Made by a program: the position numbers and the translations under genes. This document shows, one piece after another, positions 58,806-64,000 of a DNA stretch of 64,000 nt. Source of the stretch: Paenibacillus_E qinlingensis (lineage in GTDB: Bacteria > Bacillota > Bacilli > Paenibacillales > NBRC-103111). The notes below the pieces were generated by a model, which was not told the DNA's origin, did no database searches, and saw only the letters and a list, made by a program, of their open reading frames with translations. The DNA lies in contig NZ_JAQIVH010000007.1 of the NCBI RefSeq assembly GCF_028746185.1, forward strand, positions 1 to 64,000. The letters run 5' to 3'. Positions within the stretch are counted from its first letter, which is position 1. The number at the start of each line of letters is the position of its first letter.

Positions 58806-60335
58806 ATGATCTTAACTACAGTGGAACAATGGCAGGCGTGGTCTTCTAGCTACAACATGCTGCCATATGTAATTAAATTAGGTTTAGCTGATGATCGGAT
58901 TGCCTCATGGGAAGACGCATGGAAAGAGGCATCGCCGGATTCGTTCGTACTTGAAAGTGGAAAAGGTGGGCGCTATACGCATTTTGGGTTGCATCCCTTT
59001 TCAACTGTGCGGGGCACAGGTTTGGAAGCAGAAATCAAAGGGGACTCGACCTCGGCGCTCTCTCACCTGCAGGGAAAGCCGCTCGATATCGTCAAGCAGT
59101 GGATGTCCGCCTATCGTAGTCCGAAAGTCCAAGGTGCCCCCAAATTTGTCGGGGGGTGCGTAGGCTATTGGAGCTACGATGTGATTCGCACCATTGAGAG
59201 ATTGCCAGAGCAAGCGCAAGATGATCTGCCAATCCCTGACTACAGCTTCGCTATGTATGATCAGGTGTGGACGCTGGATCACACAGAGAAGAGCCTGTAC
59301 ATCGCTGTGCACATGCCTTGCTCCCCAACTACAGACCTGGGCGAGCTCTATGCGCAAGCGCACGCTCGCGCCGAAGCCATGCTCGTGCGCTGGCACGCGA
59401 TTCGCGCAGGCAATTGGTCCGGCACTCCGCTGAGTGGCGCCGACCAACCAATGATAGCGCGCGAGGAGCTGCACATCGACGTCGAAAGCATCGAAGGCAT
59501 CCAACCTGCCTTCGACAAAGCCGCGTTCATGGCTGCGGTGGAGCGCATCCAAGCCTACATCTCTCAAGGTGACGTGTTCCAAGTCAACTTGTCAGTCAGA
59601 CAGAGCCGGCAGTTGCGCACGACGCCAGAGGAGATTTACGAGGCGCTGCGCATCGTAAATCCTTCGCCCTACATGGGCTTGCTGCGATTCGCAGGCTTCG
59701 CCCTTGTCTCCGGCTCGCCGGAGCTGCTCGTGCAGCTCGAGGACGGCGTCCTGCGGACGCGTCCGATCGCTGGCACGCGCCCGCGCGGCAAGGATGCAGA
59801 GGATGACCTGCGCCTAGCTGGCGAGCTCATCCACAACGACAAAGAGCGCGCCGAGCACGTTATGCTGGTCGATCTCGAGCGCAACGATCTGGGCCGCATC
59901 TCGCGTTATGGCTCCGTCCATGTGAAAGACTTCATGGTCATCGAGTACTATTCCCATGTGATGCACATCGTCTCCGAAGTTGTCGGCGAATTAGCAGAAG
60001 GGAAGGACGCCTATGATGTCATCGCGGCGACCTTTCCTGGTGGTACCATTACAGGCGCACCGAAGATTCGCTGCATGGAAATCATTGAAGAACTAGAGCC
60101 AGTACGCCGCGGTCCTTACACGGGATCGATGGGATGGATTGACTATAATGGCAATATGGAATTTAATATTATTATACGCACGTTAGTAGCGGTTGACGGG
60201 ATGGGGCATATTCAAGCGGGAGCGGGGATCGTCATAGACTCCATACCAGAGCGCGAATACATCGAATCCTTGAACAAAGCCAAAGCGATGTGGAAAGCAA
60301 TTGAGTATAGCGAGCGGAGCATGAGCCGAGCTTAA
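58806..60335 (+). CDS. pabB: Aminodeoxychorismate synthase component I
   Basis: A 509-residue chorismate-utilising enzyme that forms 4-amino-4-deoxychorismate with PabA. Core motifs: GDVFQVNLSVRQ, LRTRPIAGTRPRG, KERAEHVMLVDLERNDLGRI, FPGGTITGAPKIR and AGAGIVIDSIPEREY. PIAGTR, and its place before pabA-pabC-folP, favour PabB over TrpE. The centre (about 59340-59900) is markedly GC-rich relative to its ends. Confidence 0.92.
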   Translation: MILTTVEQWQAWSSSYNMLPYVIKLGLADDRIASWEDAWKEASPDSFVLESGKGGRYTHFGLHPFSTVRGTGLEAEIKGDSTSALSHLQGKPLDIVKQWMSAYRSPKVQGAPKFVGGCVGYWSYDVIRTIERLPEQAQDDLPIPDYSFAMYDQVWTLDHTEKSLYIAVHMPCSPTTDLGELYAQAHARAEAMLVRWHAIRAGNWSGTPLSGADQPMIAREELHIDVESIEGIQPAFDKAAFMAAVERIQAYISQGDVFQVNLSVRQSRQLRTTPEEIYEALRIVNPSPYMGLLRFAGFALVSGSPELLVQLEDGVLRTRPIAGTRPRGKDAEDDLRLAGELIHNDKERAEHVMLVDLERNDLGRISRYGSVHVKDFMVIEYYSHVMHIVSEVVGELAEGKDAYDVIAATFPGGTITGAPKIRCMEIIEELEPVRRGPYTGSMGWIDYNGNMEFNIIIRTLVAVDGMGHIQAGAGIVIDSIPEREYIESLNKAKAMWKAIEYSERSMSRA

Positions 60336-60369
60336 GCCCGAATGGGCTGAGACGAAAGGGGAGCTTAGA

Positions 60370-60951
60370 ATGATTTTAGTGATTGATAATTATGATTCGT
60401 TTACGTACAACCTTGTTCAGTATTTAGGAGAGATTGGTGAGGAAGTCATCGTTCGTCGGAATGACGAAATTGATTTGGCAGGGGTCGAGGCGTTGGCGCC
60501 GGACCATATCTTAATATCTCCAGGTCCTTGCACGCCGAATGAAGCTGGAATTAGCTTATCACTGATTGACCATTTTAAAGGGATTATCCCGATTTTCGGC
60601 GTTTGCCTCGGACATCAATCCATTGGCCAAGCTTTCGGTGGCGATGTGATTCGCGCAGAGCGCTTGATGCACGGTAAAACCTCGGAGATTTTCCACGATG
60701 GGAAAACCTTATTCGAAGGGCTTCCGTCACCTTTCATTGCAACACGTTATCATTCGTTAATTGTAAAAACAGAAACCTTGCCGGATTGTCTAGAAATCAG
60801 CGCACAAACAGCTGAAGGCGAAATCATGGCTTTGCGTCATAAAGAGTATCCGATCGAAGGCGTGCAATTCCACCCAGAATCGATCATCACCCAGCATGGA
60901 CATCAAATGCTGCGTAATTTTCTTCGCCGCACAGCGAAGTCAGGGGTCTAA
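60370..60951 (+). CDS. pabA: Aminodeoxychorismate/anthranilate synthase component II
   Basis: A 193-residue glutamine amidotransferase feeding ammonia to PabB (and probably to TrpE if no separate trpG exists). Triad: Cys in FGVCLGHQ near residue 79, His/Glu in GVQFHPESI. DNYDSFTYNLVQYLGEIG at the N-terminus. AAAGGGGAG precedes ATG. Confidence 0.94.
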   Translation: MILVIDNYDSFTYNLVQYLGEIGEEVIVRRNDEIDLAGVEALAPDHILISPGPCTPNEAGISLSLIDHFKGIIPIFGVCLGHQSIGQAFGGDVIRAERLMHGKTSEIFHDGKTLFEGLPSPFIATRYHSLIVKTETLPDCLEISAQTAEGEIMALRHKEYPIEGVQFHPESIITQHGHQMLRNFLRRTAKSGV

Positions 60952-60958
60952 CTAACGT

Positions 60959-61825
60959 ATGATCATCTCCGTCAATGGTATCTTAACCGAAGAAACACAA
61001 GCCGTGGTCTCTGTCTATGATCACGGTTTTCTGTACGGGATCGGTTTGTTTGAGACTTTTCGCACATATAACCGCAAACCGTTCCTGCTTGCGGAGCACC
61101 TTCGTCGTCTCACGGATGGTTGCCAGGAGCTTGGCATCGTTTACGAGCCTAACCTAGAGACCCTGACACGTCTCGTCGAAGAACTTCTCCAAGCCAACCA
61201 GCTCGAAGAGGCGTATATCCGCTATACCGTCTCTGCGGGCGTCGAGGCATTAGGTCTTCCTACCGGCGACTATACGAAGCCTTCGGAAATCATCTACATT
61301 AAGCCTTTACCGCCAAGGGATGAAAAAACCTACCTTCATGGCAAAGCGTTGCAACTACTGAAGCTGCCACGCAATACACCAGAAGGCTTATATCGATTTA
61401 AGTCTTTTCATTATATGAACAACATTTTGGCTCGAAGAGAGCTAGGGCAATACGATTGGGCTACTGGGGCGGAGGGGCTTATGCTTTCGGAAGATGGCTA
61501 CGTGGCGGAAGGGATCGTCAGTAACCTCTTTTTCATCAAAAATGACACCCTCTACACCCCATCGCTCGATACGGGTATCTTGCCGGGCATCACAAGAGCG
61601 CATGTGATAGAACTCGCACAGCAGATTCAAATTCCTAGGCAGGACGGTTTATACCGGTGGGAAGATCTCTTAGACGCAGACGAAGTATTTCTCGTGAATT
61701 CGATCCAAGAAATTGTTCCTGTCACCACTTTGTATACACCGAGTGGACAAACCTATACGGTAGGCACTGGATCTCCGGGTCCTGTAACTAGTCAACTCAT
61801 CCAACGCTACACCATGTCACAGTAA
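60959..61825 (+). CDS. pabC: 4-amino-4-deoxychorismate lyase
   Basis: A 288-residue fold-type IV PLP enzyme giving p-aminobenzoate and pyruvate. DHGFLYGIGLFETFRTYNRK, PLP-Lys in YRFKSFHYMNN and SEDGYVAEGIVSNLFFIK are diagnostic of the branched-chain aminotransferase/PabC family; the operon context supports PabC. Eight bases after pabA. Confidence 0.92.
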   Translation: MIISVNGILTEETQAVVSVYDHGFLYGIGLFETFRTYNRKPFLLAEHLRRLTDGCQELGIVYEPNLETLTRLVEELLQANQLEEAYIRYTVSAGVEALGLPTGDYTKPSEIIYIKPLPPRDEKTYLHGKALQLLKLPRNTPEGLYRFKSFHYMNNILARRELGQYDWATGAEGLMLSEDGYVAEGIVSNLFFIKNDTLYTPSLDTGILPGITRAHVIELAQQIQIPRQDGLYRWEDLLDADEVFLVNSIQEIVPVTTLYTPSGQTYTVGTGSPGPVTSQLIQRYTMSQ

Positions 61826-61846
61826 CGAACAGGAAGTGAACCTTAC

Positions 61847-62668
61847 ATGAAAGTGTTATCCTGTAGAGGACACGAACTGCCCATCGGTGATCGAACGATC
61901 ATTATGGGCATATTAAACGTAACGCCGGATTCCTTTTCGGATGGCGGAAGCTACACACAAGTCGAAGATGCGATTCGCAAAGCCCGCCAAATGGTGGCAG
62001 AAGGCGTAGATATCATCGATATTGGCGGAGAATCCACGCGACCTGGAGCTGCGATTGTCACAGTAGATGAGGAACTTCAACGTGTCATCCCTATCGTAGA
62101 GGCGATTCGCCGTGAAATCAGCATCCCGATTTCCATTGATACCTACAAAGCTGAAGTAGCTAGACAAGCCCTTGAGGCAGGAGCCCACATCATCAATGAT
62201 GTATGGGGCGGTCAAGCAGATACCGATATGGCAGCAGTGGTGGCGCAATATGATTGTCCATTTATTATTACCCATAATCGGATAAGCTCGGAATATGTCG
62301 AATTTCTCCCAGAAGTTATTGCGGATCTCCAACGCTATACAGACCAAGCTCTTCATGCAGGTATTAAGCCTGAGCATATCATTCTTGATCCCGGGATTGG
62401 TTTTGCGAAATCCTACGAGCAAAATCTATATCTAATGAACAACCTGCGCCCGATCGCAGATCTCGGATATCCAGTGCTTTTGGGCACATCGCGTAAAAGT
62501 GTTATTGGACTAACCCTAGGGCTGCCTCCGGAGGAGCGCCTCGAAGGAACGGCAGCAACTGTCGTACTAGGCATCGCGCAGGGGTGTGGAATCGTTCGAG
62601 TACACGATATTCAAGCCATCAAACGGTTAGCCCTTATGACGGATGCCATGCTGCGCAGCAAACTTTAA
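61847..62668 (+). CDS. folP: Dihydropteroate synthase
   Basis: A 273-residue TIM-barrel enzyme that joins p-aminobenzoate to the pterin, the target of sulfonamides. MGILNVTPDSFSDGGSY, DIGGESTRPGA, INDVWGGQAD, ILDPGIGFAKSYEQN and LLGTSRKSVIG are clear. AGGAAGTGA precedes ATG. Confidence 0.96.
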   Translation: MKVLSCRGHELPIGDRTIIMGILNVTPDSFSDGGSYTQVEDAIRKARQMVAEGVDIIDIGGESTRPGAAIVTVDEELQRVIPIVEAIRREISIPISIDTYKAEVARQALEAGAHIINDVWGGQADTDMAAVVAQYDCPFIITHNRISSEYVEFLPEVIADLQRYTDQALHAGIKPEHIILDPGIGFAKSYEQNLYLMNNLRPIADLGYPVLLGTSRKSVIGLTLGLPPEERLEGTAATVVLGIAQGCGIVRVHDIQAIKRLALMTDAMLRSKL

Positions 62669-62708
62669 GTTTATATATATCATTATTTCAACCTTGGAGG
62701 CTTTCCCT

Positions 62709-63077
62709 ATGGATAAAATCATCCTATCCCGCATGCAATTTTTTGGTAATCACGGTGTGTTCCCTGAAGAAAATACGCTGGGCCAACGCTTCTACGTTGA
62801 TGTAGAGCTAATGCTCCCTTTAGATAAAGCTGGAAAGAACGATGAACTGACAGAAACGGTTCATTATGGTGAAGCTTTTTTCCTTATCAAAGAGATCGTG
62901 GAAGGGCGTACGTATAAATTAATCGAGGCATTAGCAGAAAATATTGCATCCGAGCTCCTGCATACTTATACTAGTATCAATGAAGTGACGGTTCGCGTCA
63001 TTAAGCCGCATCCGCCCTTCGCCGTTATTTTTGACGGTGTTACCATAGAGATCAACCGAAAGCGGGCATTGGAATGA
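62709..63077 (+). CDS. folB: Dihydroneopterin aldolase
   Basis: A 122-residue enzyme in folate synthesis. DKIILSRMQFFGNHGVFPEE and VDVELMLPLDKAGKNDEL, with YKLIEALAENIASELL, are typical. ATG 62709 with TGGAGG eight bases upstream. Overlaps folK by 4 bp (ATGA). Confidence 0.95.
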   Translation: MDKIILSRMQFFGNHGVFPEENTLGQRFYVDVELMLPLDKAGKNDELTETVHYGEAFFLIKEIVEGRTYKLIEALAENIASELLHTYTSINEVTVRVIKPHPPFAVIFDGVTIEINRKRALE

Positions 63078-63586
63078 CAGCCGAAGATCGAGAACGCATA
63101 ATTGCTTACGTCGCATTAGGCTCCAATATTGATAAGCGTGAACATTATTTGCAGAGTGCTATTACAGCGCTGAATGAGGAATCGGGGATCACGGTGACGG
63201 GCCAATCTAGCATCTATGAAACCGAGCCTGTTGGCTATGTGGATCAATCTGCTTTTCTAAATATGGTGATTCAAATTCATACGGACTTATCGCCGGAAGC
63301 GTTACTGGTTACCTTGCTAGCCATTGAGAACCGTTTGGGTCGGAAGCGTGATTTACGTTGGGGACCTCGAACAATTGACTTGGATTTGCTCCTGTATGGT
63401 GACCATCAGCTTATGACCCCCGACTTGATCATTCCGCATCCGCGGATGCATGAGCGGGCTTTTGTATTAGTGCCCCTCTCTGAGGTTCTCTACGCGCGGC
63501 AGGACGCTCTGTTTGAATCTATCTCTGCACACTTGGAGAAACTGGAAGGAAAGGAAGGCGTCATCCTATGGAAAAAAGCTCAATAG
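63074..63586 (+). CDS. folK: 2-amino-4-hydroxy-6-hydroxymethyldihydropteridine pyrophosphokinase
   Basis: A 170-residue enzyme that pyrophosphorylates the pterin before FolP. IAYVALGSNIDKREHYL, and RKRDLRWGPRTIDLDLLLYG with the metal-binding DxD. Start overlaps folB; end overlaps the next gene by 19 bp. Confidence 0.95.
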   Translation: MTAEDRERIIAYVALGSNIDKREHYLQSAITALNEESGITVTGQSSIYETEPVGYVDQSAFLNMVIQIHTDLSPEALLVTLLAIENRLGRKRDLRWGPRTIDLDLLLYGDHQLMTPDLIIPHPRMHERAFVLVPLSEVLYARQDALFESISAHLEKLEGKEGVILWKKAQ

Positions 63587-63780
63587 CACAGCGCATACGC
63601 GCTTTTCGTAAGTTAAAAGGCTATACGCAGAGTGAATTGGCCGATTTGTTAGGCGTATCTATTGCCATTCTAGGGGCGATTGAACGTGGAACACGCAAAC
63701 CAGACAATAAAATGATTCATAATATCTCGCAAGTTCTTCACATTGAACCCGAGGAATTAGTCGCAGTAGTTGTGAAATGA
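63568..63780 (+). CDS. yazB: Small XRE-family helix-turn-helix protein (YazB-like)
   Basis: A 70-residue HTH protein: AQRIRAFRKLKGYTQSELAD and LLGVSIAILGAIERGTRKPD form the helix-turn-helix. Conserved between folK and dusB in Bacillales; target unknown. Start lies within folK. Confidence 0.88.
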   Translation: MEKSSIAQRIRAFRKLKGYTQSELADLLGVSIAILGAIERGTRKPDNKMIHNISQVLHIEPEELVAVVVK

Positions 63781-63797
63781 GAGGAGTGGAATCTTCG

Positions 63798-64000
63798 GTG
63801 CTGAAAATAGGAAATGTCGAAGCTCCCAATAGAGTTGTATTAGCCCCAATGGCTGGCGTATGTAATCCAGCCTTTCGATTAATCGCTAAGGAGTTTGGTA
63901 CAGGCTTAGTCTGTGCAGAGATGGTTAGTGATAAAGCGATCGTACACGGTAATGCACGTTCGTTGGAGATGTTATATGTAGATGATCGTGAAAAGCCTTT
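63798..64000 (+). CDS. dusB: tRNA-dihydrouridine synthase B (partial, 5' end)
   Basis: The frame runs off the window after 67 codons. The product reads VLKIGNVEAPNRVVLAPMAG then VCNPAFRLIAKEFGTGLVCA and EMVSDKAIVHGNAR, the FMN-binding N-terminal barrel of DusB, which reduces uridines in tRNA. GTG start with GAGGAG 11 bases upstream. Confidence 0.92.
   Translation, partial: MLKIGNVEAPNRVVLAPMAGVCNPAFRLIAKEFGTGLVCAEMVSDKAIVHGNARSLEMLYVDDREKP

Overview
The window reads as a chromosomal core segment of an endospore-forming Firmicute, most likely Paenibacillus or a close relative. Gene order matches the Bacillus subtilis origin-proximal region from the 5S rRNA end of a ribosomal operon to dusB: csfB, tmk, darA, yaaR, holB, ricT, yabA, trmN6, rsmI, abrB, tatD, yabE, rnmV, rsmA, yabG, veg, sspF, ispE, purR, ridA, spoVG, glmU, pth, fin, mfd, spoVT, murJ-like, mazG, hup, rqcP, yabP, yabQ, divIC, yabR, spoIIE, yabS, yabT, tilS, hpt, ftsH, coaX, hslO, yacD, cysK, pab/fol, yazB and dusB. 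Many genes are sporulation genes. Genus and names are assigned from remembered family features; no search was run.

Layout. 1-350: 3' end of 23S rRNA, 5S rRNA and terminator. 652-8666: a membrane protein, the sigma-G inhibitor csfB, an amino-acid decarboxylase and a tmk-to-rsmI housekeeping run. 8667-14730: abrB and an HD-domain phosphohydrolase gene diverge from a control region rich in Spo0A boxes; tatD faces an ecsAB transporter; a c-di-AMP (ydaO-type) riboswitch leads into yabE. 15984-25531: RNA processing, spore and envelope genes (veg has tandem strong promoters, spoVG a sigma-H promoter). prs and ctc, which lie between glmU and pth in B. subtilis, are absent; a three-way-junction RNA/terminator and a small opposite-strand ORF occupy the gap. 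25606-40864: mfd, a foldase lipoprotein, spoVT, murJ-like, mazG, hup to yabR, and spoIIE with a 21-bp-spacer promoter. 40933-45264: a sortase and a large LPXTG surface adhesin, inserted relative to B. subtilis. 45470-64000: yabS/yabT, tilS, hpt, ftsH, a nadABC operon, coaX, hslO, yacD, cysK and the folate operon running off the window in dusB.

The least explained feature is a dispersed intergenic element of about 187 bp. Each copy has four 23-bp imperfect inverted repeats (9-5-9 bp) at fixed offsets of 0, 51, 113 and 164. Three copies (407-593, 8770-8956, 37738-37924) keep the 51/62/51 spacing exactly although most bases between the repeats differ. A fourth (32937-33124) keeps the spacing to within 1 bp but has different repeat cores based on TTGTAC/GTACAA. 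Other notable points: four Spo0A boxes before the HD-domain gene, a Spo0A-box pair before abrB, an SspF spore protein with a 70-residue Gln/Tyr/Pro-rich tail, a YabR S1 protein with a long Gly-rich RGG-like insert, and GC-rich patches confined to parts of rsmI, murJ-like and pabB.
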